Assembly (NCBI GenBank): GCA_035499555.1
Contig: DATJYO010000071.1
Span: 62,001 to 126,000, forward strand
Direction: 5' to 3'
DNA from: Bog-159 sp035499555
GTDB taxonomy: Bacteria; Acidobacteriota; Terriglobia; Bryobacterales; Bryobacteraceae
DNA length: 64,000 bases
The first letter of the stretch is position 1. Each line of letters begins with the position of its first letter. The translations under genes were made by a program, and so were the position numbers. The notes under the pieces were generated by a model. The model was not told the DNA's origin. It saw nothing but the letters and a program-made list of their open reading frames with translations, and searched no databases. Below are positions 34,997-42,974 of this stretch, piece by piece.

Positions 34997-35791
34997 ATGA
35001 TCCGCGCATTATATACCGCCGCCAGTGGCATGAACGCCCAGCAGACCAACGTCGATAACATCGCCAACAACCTGGCTAACGCCAACACCGCCGGCTATAA
35101 GACCCGGCGTGCCCAGTTCCAGGACCTGCTCTATCAGAGTATGGCGCAGCCGGGAACCGCGGCCAGCCAGCAGACCACGGTCCCTACTGGCTTGCAGCTC
35201 GGCCTGGGGACGCGCGCCGCATCCAACGAGATCATCTTCACGCAGGGTAACTTCACCCAGACCAACAATCCGCTGGACCTCGTGATTCAAGGCAACGGCT
35301 TCTTCCAGGTCCGCCTGGCCACCACCGGCCAACTGGCCTACACGCGGGACGGCGAGTTTCAGTTGGATAAGAACGGCAACGTGGTCACCGCCAACGGCGA
35401 CAGCCTGGAACCGCAGATTACGGTTCCTAACGGCGCGCAGTCCATCACCGTCGCCAGCGATGGCACCGTAAGCTACATGCTGGCCGGCCAGACCGCCGCG
35501 CAGAAAGCCGGACAGATCCAGTTGGCCAGCTTCCAGAATCCCGCCGGGCTGAACAGCATCGGCAAAAATATGTACCAGCCGACGGATGCATCGGGCGATC
35601 CGACCGTCGCCAATCCGGGCGGCCAGGAAGGCTTGGGGAGTCTGTTGCAGGGCTACACCGAGCAGTCCAACGTCAGCATCGTGGAAGAGTTCGTGAACCT
35701 GATCATCGCCCAGCGCGCCTATGAAGCCAACTCCAAGGTAGTCAAGGCGGCTGACGACATGTACCAGCAGGTGAATAATCTACGGCAATGA
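34997..35791 (+). CDS. flgG: flagellar distal rod protein FlgG
   Basis: 264 residues, the usual length. FlgG builds the distal rod that crosses the periplasm and outer membrane. The N-terminus is canonical (MIRALYTAASGMNAQQTNVD, then NIANNLANANTAGYKTRRAQ), and the C-terminus reads TEQSNVSIVEEFVNLIIAQR and AYEANSKVVKAADDMYQ. AGGAGTGAAACC precedes the ATG. Its stop overlaps the flgA start (ATGA). Confidence 0.97.
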   Translation: MIRALYTAASGMNAQQTNVDNIANNLANANTAGYKTRRAQFQDLLYQSMAQPGTAASQQTTVPTGLQLGLGTRAASNEIIFTQGNFTQTNNPLDLVIQGNGFFQVRLATTGQLAYTRDGEFQLDKNGNVVTANGDSLEPQITVPNGAQSITVASDGTVSYMLAGQTAAQKAGQIQLASFQNPAGLNSIGKNMYQPTDASGDPTVANPGGQEGLGSLLQGYTEQSNVSIVEEFVNLIIAQRAYEANSKVVKAADDMYQQVNNLRQ

Positions 35792-36708
35792 GTCTGCGTC
35801 TCATCGTGCTGTTGTGTGTCTGCGGCGGCCTGGTGGCGGCCGGGACGCCGTCCTGCGCGCCGGTGGACGCCGATCGGATTCTGGCGCGGAACCTGGCGGA
35901 GGTTCTGCCCGCGTTCCGCGGCATTCCACCGGACACTTTGCTCGGCAACATGCCGCGGCCGGGTTCCCAGCGTACCTTTCACTATCCCGAGCTACTGTCT
36001 CTGGCCCAGCGCTACGGCATAACCCTAGACGCCGATTCCAGCGTCTGCTTCGAGCGGCCCATGGAAGCGCTCGACCACGACCGCGTGCTCGCCGCCATGC
36101 GCGCCGCGCTCCAGGTCCCGGACGCCCACATCGAGCTGGCCGAAACCAGCCTTTACCCGGTGCCGCGCGGACGCATCGAGTTCGACCTGGCGCGCCTGGG
36201 CAGCCCCGCCACGCCGGATCAGCGCGACCCGGTATTGTGGCGCGGCGACGTGGTTTATGGAGAACAGCACCGCTTCGCCATATGGGCGCGCGTGCGCATC
36301 CTGGTCCCCTGCACCAGGATTGTTGCCGTGGAGGAGCTTCGGCCAGGCCGCCGCATCGATCAATCTCAGTTGCGCACCGTCGCCGACGAAGGTTTCCCTT
36401 TAACCGCCAGTCTCGCGTCCGGCATCGACCAATTTGTGGGCATGGTTCCCCTGCGGAACATCGCTGCCGGCACCATGCTGGTTCCCAGCCTGGTGGTGCG
36501 GCCCAACGACATCAATCGCGGCGACCTGGTCGAAATCGAAGTGCGCAGCGGCGCCGCCCGCCTGGTGTTGACCGCACGCGCCGAATCCGCCGGCCACAGC
36601 GGCGAGATGATCACCGTGCGCAACTTGGACAGCAACCGGACCTTTCCCGCGCGCGTGGCCGGCAAAGCTATGGCGATCGTTTTGGCCGATCCGCCGAGAG
36701 TCGACTAG
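35788..36708 (+). CDS. flgA: P-ring chaperone FlgA
   Basis: 306 residues with a signal peptide (LRLIVLLCVCGGLVAAG, cut near GTPS). FlgA is the periplasmic chaperone for FlgI assembly. The C-terminal SAF domain is visible: LRPGRRIDQSQLRTVADEGF, then VGMVPLRNIAAGTMLVPSLV and GDLVEIEVRSGAARLVLTAR, ending MITVRNLDSNRTFPARVAGK. The N-terminal 130 residues are a less conserved extension. Coupled to flgG by a 4-nt overlap. Confidence 0.9.
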   Translation: MSLRLIVLLCVCGGLVAAGTPSCAPVDADRILARNLAEVLPAFRGIPPDTLLGNMPRPGSQRTFHYPELLSLAQRYGITLDADSSVCFERPMEALDHDRVLAAMRAALQVPDAHIELAETSLYPVPRGRIEFDLARLGSPATPDQRDPVLWRGDVVYGEQHRFAIWARVRILVPCTRIVAVEELRPGRRIDQSQLRTVADEGFPLTASLASGIDQFVGMVPLRNIAAGTMLVPSLVVRPNDINRGDLVEIEVRSGAARLVLTARAESAGHSGEMITVRNLDSNRTFPARVAGKAMAIVLADPPRVD

Positions 36709-36709
36709 T

Positions 36710-37411
36710 ATGCATCGGAATATCTGCTGGCTGATGATCTTCGCGTTGGCATGGGCGCTGCCCGCGCATGCCGCCAAGAAAAAGAAGAAGGCTCCCGAAA
36801 TCAGTCCGCTCGACGTGTATCTGCAGGAGGCCTTGAAGGAGCCGCAGCAGCCCGTGAAACCGTCGCCGGGTTCGCTGTGGTCGCCCTCGTCGCGCCTGAC
36901 GGAGCTGGGCAGCGATGTGCGCGCCGCGCAGGTGGATGACCTGGTCACCATCGTGGTGCGCGAGAACGCCTCCGCGGTGGCCACCGGCGCCACCAAAACG
37001 TCCCGCGCTTCTTCGGCGCAAAGCTCGGTCTCCTCGCTGCTGGGCGTCAAGAGCGCTGCCGGCGCGCTGTCCAACCTGTTGAACGCCAACTCGGCCACGG
37101 CCTTGGACGGCCAGGGAACCACCACCCGCGGCGCCACTTTGACCGATACGCTCAGTGCCCGCGTCACCCATGTGCTGCCGAACGGCTATCTCGTCGTGGA
37201 AGCCACCAAGAATCTTATGGTGAACTCTGAGCGCCAGGTCGTGAGTGTGCGCGGCGTCATCCGGCCCGCCGACCTGAGTCCGGGAAACATCATCAGCTCC
37301 AGCCAGATCGCCCAGGTCGAAATCAAAATCGACGGCAAGGGCGTGGTCAACGACTCCGTGCGGCGGCCTAACATAATCTACCGCATTCTGCTGGGGTTGC
37401 TGCCTTTCTGA
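36710..37411 (+). CDS. flgH: flagellar L-ring protein FlgH
   Basis: 233 residues with a signal peptide (WLMIFALAWALPAHA). FlgH forms the outer-membrane L ring. Family marks are SLWSPSSRLTELGSDVRAAQ, VDDLVTIVVRENASAVATGA, and VLPNGYLVVEATKNLMVNSE with RQVVSVRGVIRPADLSPGNI. There is no lipobox cysteine at the cleavage site, unlike FlgH of enteric bacteria, where the protein is a lipoprotein. Its presence with flgI shows a diderm envelope. It starts 1 nt after flgA. Confidence 0.95.
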   Translation: MHRNICWLMIFALAWALPAHAAKKKKKAPEISPLDVYLQEALKEPQQPVKPSPGSLWSPSSRLTELGSDVRAAQVDDLVTIVVRENASAVATGATKTSRASSAQSSVSSLLGVKSAAGALSNLLNANSATALDGQGTTTRGATLTDTLSARVTHVLPNGYLVVEATKNLMVNSERQVVSVRGVIRPADLSPGNIISSSQIAQVEIKIDGKGVVNDSVRRPNIIYRILLGLLPF

Positions 37412-37417
37412 GGCTAT

Positions 37418-38506
37418 ATGAAGCGCGCGTTGGTTGGTGTTCTCTTATCCGGCTGCCTGGCGTTCCCGGGGAGCGCTGCCACCCGCCTGAAAGAACTGGT
37501 CTCGCTGGAGGGCGTCCGCGATAACCAGTTGCTGGGGTACGGTCTCGTGGTAGGCTTGGCCGGTACCGGCGACCGCCAGCAGACCTTGTTCCCCGCGCAG
37601 AGCTTGACCAACCTTCTGGAACGCATGGGCCTGACCGTCTCGCCGATCGCCATTCAGGTGAAGAACACCGCCGCCGTCATGGTTACCGCCACGCTTCCTC
37701 CCTTTATCGGGCCGGGCACCCGCATCGATGTGACCGTCGCGGCGGTGGGCGACGCCCCCAGCCTGCAAGGCGGCGTGCTCCTCATGACGGGCCTCAAGGG
37801 TCCTGACGGCCAGGTCTATGCCGTGGCCCAGGGCCCCACCGTGTTGGGCGGCTTCGTCGCCGGCGGCGGTGCGAACGTTCGCGTCATGAATCATCCCACC
37901 GTGGCCCGCATCCCGAATGGCGCCATCGTGGAACGCGCCGCGCCGTCCCAAAACCCGGGTAGCCTGCTGCACCTTCAGATGCGGCGCGCCGACTTCACCA
38001 CTGCGGCCCGCATCGTGGAAACCTTGAACAAGCGTTTCGCCGCCGGCGCCAGCGCCGAGAATGCCGCCCTGATTACCATCAAACTGCCCGCGGAATACAA
38101 AGGAGACACCACCAGGTTCGTGGCGGACCTGGAACAACTGACGGTCGAAACAGATCGCGGGGCGCAGATCGTAGTCAACGAGCGTACCGGCACGATCGTC
38201 ATGGGCAAGGATGTGCGGATCGCTCCGGTCGCCATGATGCAGGGCAACCTCAACGTGGAGATCCAGACGACCTTAACCGCGAGCCAGCCGAATCCGCTCA
38301 GCAGCGGCACCACCCAGGTGGTGCCCAATACCAACGTGGATGTGCGGCAGGAACAGGCCCGCAACGTGATGCTCAAGGATGGCGCCACCGTCGAAGAACT
38401 CGTCCGCGCGCTGACCGCCATCGGCTCCACCCCGCGGGACATCATCTCCATCCTGCAAAACCTCAAGGATGCCGGCGCCCTGGACGCCGAGCTGAAGGTG
38501 ATCTGA
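37418..38506 (+). CDS. flgI: flagellar P-ring protein FlgI
   Basis: 362 residues with a signal peptide (LVGVLLSGCLAFPGSAA). FlgI forms the peptidoglycan ring. Family segments: LKELVSLEGVRDNQLLGYGL, GTGDRQQTLFPAQSLTNLLE, and late GTIVMGKDVRIAPVAMMQGN and AIGSTPRDIISILQNLKDAG. GAGG lies close upstream of the ATG; 6 nt separate it from flgH. Confidence 0.97.
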   Translation: MKRALVGVLLSGCLAFPGSAATRLKELVSLEGVRDNQLLGYGLVVGLAGTGDRQQTLFPAQSLTNLLERMGLTVSPIAIQVKNTAAVMVTATLPPFIGPGTRIDVTVAAVGDAPSLQGGVLLMTGLKGPDGQVYAVAQGPTVLGGFVAGGGANVRVMNHPTVARIPNGAIVERAAPSQNPGSLLHLQMRRADFTTAARIVETLNKRFAAGASAENAALITIKLPAEYKGDTTRFVADLEQLTVETDRGAQIVVNERTGTIVMGKDVRIAPVAMMQGNLNVEIQTTLTASQPNPLSSGTTQVVPNTNVDVRQEQARNVMLKDGATVEELVRALTAIGSTPRDIISILQNLKDAGALDAELKVI

Positions 38507-38507
38507 G

Positions 38508-38807
38508 ATGGCTCCCATCGATCCTACGCGTTCCGCCGCTATGTCAGGACTTTCGGCCTCCCGGCCGGCCGACGACCCGGCCAAGATCAAATCCGCGGCC
38601 ACCCAGTTTGAAGCGCTGATGATCGGCCAGATGCTCAAATCCATGCACGATTCCGAAGGCGGCTGGCTTGGCACGGGTGACGATGAGTCGGCATCCTCCG
38701 CCATGGAATACGGCCAGGAGATCTTTGCCCAGGCGCTAGCCGCCAATGGAGGACTGGGGTTGGCTACGCTCGTCGCGCGGGGATTGGAAAAGCCGGCCGG
38801 CAGCTAG
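38508..38807 (+). CDS. flgJ: rod-binding protein, FlgJ N-terminal domain only
   Basis: 99 residues. It carries the rod-binding FlgJ_N block (KIKSAATQFEALMIGQMLKS, MHDSEGGWL, then MEYGQEIFAQALAANGGLGL) that caps the growing rod. The muramidase domain of enteric FlgJ is absent; the separate lytic transglycosylase at 39682 may supply it. It starts 1 nt after flgI. Its TAG shares the palindromic CTAG with the stop of convergent fliS. Confidence 0.92.
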   Translation: MAPIDPTRSAAMSGLSASRPADDPAKIKSAATQFEALMIGQMLKSMHDSEGGWLGTGDDESASSAMEYGQEIFAQALAANGGLGLATLVARGLEKPAGS

Positions 38808-39283
38808 GCCGTCCAGCCATGATCGGCGCAACTGGAGTTGGCTTCGGACAGAAAATGCGCGGTGTTTCCTTCAGCGAATGCCTCGCGGACCGGCGCGGGA
38901 GCCGGATGCACGGGTTCGGCAATCGCCACGGGCTGGACCCCTTTCCAGGCGCCCGCCAGCGTCTCGATCAACGACTGCACCTCGGCCAGCGGCCCCTCTT
39001 CCTGCTTCAGGTTCGCCACCGTCAGCCTGGTCCGCATGTAGCCGTAGAGCGCTTCCAGATTCTGGCTGATCGCGCCGCCGCTCTTTTTGTCCAGCGAGCC
39101 CTGCAACTCACCCAGTATGCCGATCGCCCGGGAGATCGCCTTGGAACGGGCAGGGATGTCTCCGGCGGCCAGTGCCCCCCGCGCCTCCTCCACCGATTTC
39201 AATGCGTGCTCGTACAGGATCTGAATCAGCTCGATCGGATCGGCGGACAGGATCCGCTGCTCCAGGTAAGGGTCGCTCGGCAT
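38804..39283 (-). CDS. fliS: flagellin export chaperone FliS
   Basis: 159 residues. FliS wraps the flagellin C-terminus before export and in some species also binds FliW. The family core is present: YLEQRILSADPIELIQILYE, HALKSVEEARGALAAGDI, RSKAISRAIGILGELQGSLD, then LYGYMRTRLTVANLK. The C-terminal 40 residues beyond the usual end are Pro/Ala-rich. It overlaps the flaG stop by 1 nt (TAATG). Confidence 0.92.
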   Translation of the reverse strand: MPSDPYLEQRILSADPIELIQILYEHALKSVEEARGALAAGDIPARSKAISRAIGILGELQGSLDKKSGGAISQNLEALYGYMRTRLTVANLKQEEGPLAEVQSLIETLAGAWKGVQPVAIAEPVHPAPAPVREAFAEGNTAHFLSEANSSCADHGWTA

Positions 39284-39585
39284 TATGCGTTTTTGTCCTT
39301 CGATTTCAACTCCGCTTGCAGTTCAGTGACCAGACGCAGGATAGACTCCGGCGGTATCTGGTCGATTACATCGCGCGACTGGCGGTCCAGAATCTGGATC
39401 ACCAGGCGTCCCGTCTTTGGATCGCGCTTGTACATCAGTTCGCGGTCGTCCGCCAACCAGTCCGTCTGCTTCAACCACTGTATGGCGGTCACGACCTGGC
39501 GGTCGTTCATTTGCCAATCTTGCGACGCGCTGAACGATGCGACTGGCGCGCCCATATCCACTCGGCTCGTAGGCCCGATTTCCAT
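39283..39585 (-). CDS. flaG: FlaG-family protein
   Basis: 100 residues. The C-terminal half carries the FlaG signature with KRDPKTGRLVIQILDRQSRD and VIDQIPPESILRLV. FlaG influences filament length in Gram-negative bacteria and often precedes fliD and fliS. Here it is directly upstream of fliS. The ATG at 39585 has GGAG about 9 nt upstream. The N-terminal half is polar and variable. Confidence 0.85.
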   Translation of the reverse strand: MEIGPTSRVDMGAPVASFSASQDWQMNDRQVVTAIQWLKQTDWLADDRELMYKRDPKTGRLVIQILDRQSRDVIDQIPPESILRLVTELQAELKSKDKNA

Positions 39586-39646
39586 GGCAGCGCTCCATTC
39601 CGGCGCGCCTCGCCGGGAACGCCGAATAGCTTCTCACCTAACACTT

Positions 39647-39663
39647 CGGCAGCCGCCCTGCCG
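39647..39663. promoter_or_regulatory. palindrome between flaG and the lytic transglycosylase gene
   Basis: CGGCAGCCGCCCTGCCG is a 6-bp inverted repeat around 5 nt, lying between the divergent starts at 39585 and 39682. Because it is symmetric it also shows GG-N10-GC in both directions, but the -12 box is poor (CTGCC), so an operator or a chance GC-rich dyad is as likely as a promoter. Confidence 0.3.
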
Positions 39664-39681
39664 GTTTCGAGTAAACCTCTC

Positions 39682-40416
39682 ATGGAAATAACACGTCAGA
39701 AAACCGTCCGCCTGGCTGTATTCGGCACTATTTGCCTGATAACAGGAGGGATCCGGGTCTCCGCCCAAGTCGCAGCCGCGGACCCGGCAATCGCCGGCCA
39801 GCAAACCGCCATCGCCGCCATGCAGGAATCCATCGCCCGGCAGCGCGCTTCCGTCGCCCGGCAGTTGGGCCAGGACTCCGCCGCCAACTTCTTTATCCTG
39901 CCGCCGCCGGCTCCCCTGGGCACCCCGCCTCCGCCGGCTGTCGCCCAACTGGACTGTCCGCCGCTCTCCGATGTCGAAGTACACTCGCTGGTCGATCAGG
40001 CCGCCCAGCGCGAGGGCCTCGATGCGGACCTGGTGCGCCGGGTGATGCAGCAGGAATCGGGATTCCGTCCCTGTGCCGTCTCGCCCAAAGGCGCCATGGG
40101 GCTGATGCAATTGATGCCCGCCACCGCCGCGCAGTTCGGCGTGAATGACTCCTTCGACCCCATGGAAAACGTGAGCGCCGGCGCCAAATTTCTGAAACAG
40201 TTGCTCGCCCGCTACGGCGGCGACGTGGTCAAAGCCGTCAGCGCCTACAACGCCGGACCCGCGCGTGTGGATGCCTTTGACGGGATCCCTCCCATACCGG
40301 AGACACTCGGCTATGTCGACCGTATCTTCTGCGCCGGAACCGGCGTCGCTTTGCCCATGCCGCAGCCCCCGCCCATGCCTTGCCTGACCTTGCAGCCGGA
40401 CGAGAACCCTCAGTGA
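39682..40416 (+). CDS. secreted lytic transglycosylase (SLT domain)
   Basis: 244 residues with a signal peptide (LAVFGTICLITGGIRVSA). The SLT domain spans about 95-215: DADLVRRVMQQESGFRPCAV with the catalytic glutamate in QQESGF, then GAMGLMQLMPATAAQFGV, NVSAGAKFLKQLLARYGGDV and KAVSAYNAGPARVDAF. Such enzymes cut peptidoglycan strands. Next to the flagellar genes, and with FlgJ lacking its muramidase domain, it probably opens the wall for the rod. It may instead act in general wall turnover. Confidence 0.9.
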   Translation: MEITRQKTVRLAVFGTICLITGGIRVSAQVAAADPAIAGQQTAIAAMQESIARQRASVARQLGQDSAANFFILPPPAPLGTPPPPAVAQLDCPPLSDVEVHSLVDQAAQREGLDADLVRRVMQQESGFRPCAVSPKGAMGLMQLMPATAAQFGVNDSFDPMENVSAGAKFLKQLLARYGGDVVKAVSAYNAGPARVDAFDGIPPIPETLGYVDRIFCAGTGVALPMPQPPPMPCLTLQPDENPQ

Positions 40417-40444
40417 TCGCCAGAATCGCTATACGGGTCGGAGG

Positions 40445-40732
40445 ATGTCACGAGGCGACAGTTGCGCGCGGCGCCTGCTGCTGATCGTCTTCGTCTGATT
40501 CGCCTTCGTCTGCACCCAGTCGGCATCCCTCAACGCCCAGCACGAAACCCATCACGCCTCCGAGCACTGTTGCGCATTGTGCCATCTGGGGCCGGCTCCC
40601 ATCCTGCCGGCTAGCCCCAGTGCGATCGCCGCCCCCGCGTTCTCCCCGATCTGGCTGCCCCTGCCTGATCTGGTCTGGGCGCCCCAACCTCTTCTCGCTG
40701 CCTCTTCCGCATCGCGCGCTCCCCCGGCTTAG
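40445..40732 (+). pseudogene. small cysteine-rich exported protein interrupted by in-frame TGA
   Basis: From the ATG at 40445 the frame reads a hydrophobic leader (ARRLLLIVFV), hits TGA at 40496-40498, and continues open to TAG at 40730. The continuation is clearly protein-like: a hydrophobic segment, then HASEHCCALCHLGPAPILPA and a Pro/Ala/Leu-rich tail. It contains CxxCH. The TGA falls inside what would be the signal peptide, where Trp (TGG) would fit. A nonsense mutation is the simple reading; recoding or a sequencing error are alternatives. GGAGG abuts the ATG. Confidence 0.5.
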
Positions 40733-40751
40733 GTCCACCGTAAATATAAAC

Positions 40752-40780
40752 GTCCCGCCCGAAGTGTCTCCGTGCGGGAC
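40752..40780 (+). other. hairpin downstream of the interrupted gene
   Basis: GTCCCGC and GCGGGAC form a 7-bp stem around a 15-nt loop. No U-run follows, so termination is uncertain. Confidence 0.3.
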
Positions 40781-40821
40781 CAGACTATTCTCAGACCAGC
40801 CAGGGAGCCTTTTATGCAGTC

Positions 40822-40847
40822 GAAGTTTTGGTAGTGGGCTACTTTGG
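40822..40847 (+). repeat. left target duplication and inverted repeat of the IS element
   Basis: 40822-40829 is GAAGTTTT, the target copy. 40830-40847 is the left 18-bp inverted repeat. Confidence 0.85.
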
Positions 40848-40939
40848 AAAATCCCCGCACCGTGGCGCGTTCGATCCTCCGAATGCGTGAGCCGTCACGC
40901 TTGTGATACGCTGGTGTTCTAAGGAGAGGATCTCCGCCC

Positions 40940-42220
40940 ATGTCGATTCTCTCCGACATCCTTATGCCAGACGACCTGCCAACGCCCAGCAAGGCGCTCT
41001 ACCTGTTTTTTGAATTCATCGCCCTTGGATTCGGACTGGAAGCCGTCGCGGCTCTTGTAAAGGGTGAGCACTGGTGGAAATGGACCGCCTGTTTTGTTGG
41101 TGCTGCCATATTTCTATGGCTTGGCGTAAAATCACCTGGGATGAAAGCGGGGGTCGCGCGATTGCTGATAAGATTAGAGGCATGGCTGCCCTGGGTGCGT
41201 ATATCCCGCCTTCGCTTAGAGGCGACCGATCTAAAGAAGCAAATTGCTAATTTAGAGAAGTCTCTACGCTTAGAGCGATTGAGCGAAGAGGACAAAGAAG
41301 GGATAGCGGTATCAGCCATATTCCTCGATCATGCTGAATTTGCCAAATCTTTGCTTAGCATACTTGAGAAACTGAAGCAGCGCTGGACTGCATCTGGCGA
41401 GACGCTGAATCACCCCATCAGTAGCACGCTGGAAATTATCGATGTATCACGGATTCCCGAAGACATCCTCGTCGATCTAATGGACTTTAAAAACTTGTAC
41501 TGTCACCACATCAGGAGCGTGCGGGATGCTTTTCCGTTATTCAGGACAAATGCAATCATATGCGGTTGCCCATCAGAAGAACCTTACAGTGAGGTTCTGC
41601 ATAATCTAGACAACCACTGGAGGCTTTTGGAGGAGGAAGGGAATAAACTGTGGGCCGCTCCGCGAAGTCTCGATATTCACAAGTACTGGGCGGATGTGCG
41701 ACAACCTGAAAAGAACTTTGAATCTCTGCTCCAGACCGTGGCTGAGCTACGGGAACGGTGTTTGCAATATGAGACACGGATTAAGCCTTTGCCGGTTCTC
41801 ACCGATATGGGAATACAGGCCATACGATACAACACCCTAACCCTTCAGCGAGTCTGGTATGAACCATTTGCATTTGGAAGTAAGGATCACCGCGACAAGG
41901 TGCGGTTTGTAATTACTAACACTTGGAGTGCTGAGATCTCAGTGTGGGTACCTATCTGGGAGTCGCCAGAAGTTAATTATCAAGAGCCGGTTGGTCCATT
42001 TCGCGTGGAGGGACCTAAAGGGTGGCAGGCGGATGATTGGATGGCAAATGAAACGAATAGTGTTACCTTGCGTCCCCAACAGTCCTTTACCGGATGGATA
42101 AGTTTGTTGCCGCCGTCTGGAGAAGGTATTGAGGTGAGGCTAACGAGGGTCAAAACTGGAAATCTGATCTTCGCAGTTCAAGTTGAGGGCAAGTTACGAA
42201 AAGAATCGGTAGCTATTTGA
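40940..42220 (+). CDS. IS passenger: membrane-anchored protein of unknown function
   Basis: 426 residues; AAGGAGAGG lies upstream of the ATG at 40940. Two membrane segments lie at about 18-36 and 47-64 (LYLFFEFIALGFGLEAVAAL; WTACFVGAAIFLWLGV), then a coiled coil near 95-120 (LKKQIANLEKSLRLERLSEE), a helical middle and a C-terminal beta-rich domain from about 320 (VRFVITNTWSAEISVWVPIW, ESPEVNYQEPVGPFRVEGPK). No enzyme motif was found. Base composition is visibly more AT-rich than flanking genes, indicating foreign origin. It travels inside the IS, so it may act in defence, competition or element maintenance; none of this can be read from the sequence. Confidence 0.8.
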   Translation: MSILSDILMPDDLPTPSKALYLFFEFIALGFGLEAVAALVKGEHWWKWTACFVGAAIFLWLGVKSPGMKAGVARLLIRLEAWLPWVRISRLRLEATDLKKQIANLEKSLRLERLSEEDKEGIAVSAIFLDHAEFAKSLLSILEKLKQRWTASGETLNHPISSTLEIIDVSRIPEDILVDLMDFKNLYCHHIRSVRDAFPLFRTNAIICGCPSEEPYSEVLHNLDNHWRLLEEEGNKLWAAPRSLDIHKYWADVRQPEKNFESLLQTVAELRERCLQYETRIKPLPVLTDMGIQAIRYNTLTLQRVWYEPFAFGSKDHRDKVRFVITNTWSAEISVWVPIWESPEVNYQEPVGPFRVEGPKGWQADDWMANETNSVTLRPQQSFTGWISLLPPSGEGIEVRLTRVKTGNLIFAVQVEGKLRKESVAI

Positions 42221-42237
42221 TATTCAGCATAAGCGCT

Positions 42238-42930
42238 TTACGCGGCTATCGACGCACGCTCTTCCGCTTCCCAAGCGGCAACCAAGTCCGTCACGTCCCA
42301 GAGCCGATCAGTCACACCAGCGGCCATCGCAGGAGTCGTGCGGAGCGTGCGATGAATCTTGATGAAGTTGTAAGCGAAGTAAGTCAAGGCAACGGATGCG
42401 ATATGGTTCTCAATCTTTTTGGAAAAGGCGTTAGTGAGTCGGGTGAACCGGCGCGCCGTCATCCGCACGCTGAGGTTATGCCGTTCGATGTAGCTGGTGT
42501 TGATGTGCTTCGGGTCGGGGGAGCCGGTAACGGTGTGGCTCTCGCATCCCAGACACACAGCGGGGCTGTACCGCTTTTCCGCACCTTCGGCTATGCCATA
42601 GATCTTAACGAGCATCGCGTAATCCACATCGCCCGCAAACGCCTTATCGACCGCCTTGATGTACATCTTGAGTCCATCGCTGGTAAGTTGGATGCGATTC
42701 GCCAAACGGCTGGCAAGGTCTTCGATAAAGTCGCGGGCGCTTTCAGGATCACGCTTCCCGATCAGCCAGCACGGGACCAGCTTGTCGGCGTCAATCGCGG
42801 CCCAGAGCCACGCATCGCCCGCGCCGGGGTTGTTCGCCGCGATCTCCGGCGTCACGTTCTTTTGCTTCGCGTAGCAAAACGACCAGCACTCATCGACCTG
42901 CATCCGTTCGCACTTAAGGTTCTGAAACAC
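42238..42930 (-). CDS. IS1-like DDE transposase, N-terminus missing or out of frame
   Basis: 230 residues from a GTG at 42930. The catalytic domain is recognisable: QVDECWSFCYAKQKNV (first Asp), LTSDGLKMYIKAVDKAF (second Asp), and TSYIERHNLSVRMTARRFTR (Glu) followed by LTNAFSKKIENH and FIKIHRTLRTTPAMAAGVTD. Family members normally begin with about 45 residues of helix-turn-helix before a segment like GTFCAQYQDRV. Here that segment is encoded, but the frame closes at TAA (42991-42993) before any helix-turn-helix, and the small basic gene occupies the space. The element may therefore be immobile unless a frame change or another start supplies the N-terminus. Confidence 0.8.
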   Translation of the reverse strand: MFQNLKCERMQVDECWSFCYAKQKNVTPEIAANNPGAGDAWLWAAIDADKLVPCWLIGKRDPESARDFIEDLASRLANRIQLTSDGLKMYIKAVDKAFAGDVDYAMLVKIYGIAEGAEKRYSPAVCLGCESHTVTGSPDPKHINTSYIERHNLSVRMTARRFTRLTNAFSKKIENHIASVALTYFAYNFIKIHRTLRTTPAMAAGVTDRLWDVTDLVAAWEAEERASIAA

Positions 42931-42974
42931 GCGGTCCTGGTATTGAGCGCAGAACGTGCCAACTTGATGTCCGC

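Noticed and set aside
40500..40732. CxxCH as a heme c site
   Set aside because: The motif is embedded in HCCALCHLG in a very small protein with no other cytochrome features; it is more likely a metal or disulfide motif.
40448..40738. Minus-strand frame of 96 codons
   Set aside because: No ribosome site or recognisable fold; the plus strand shows a better cysteine-motif protein interrupted by TGA.
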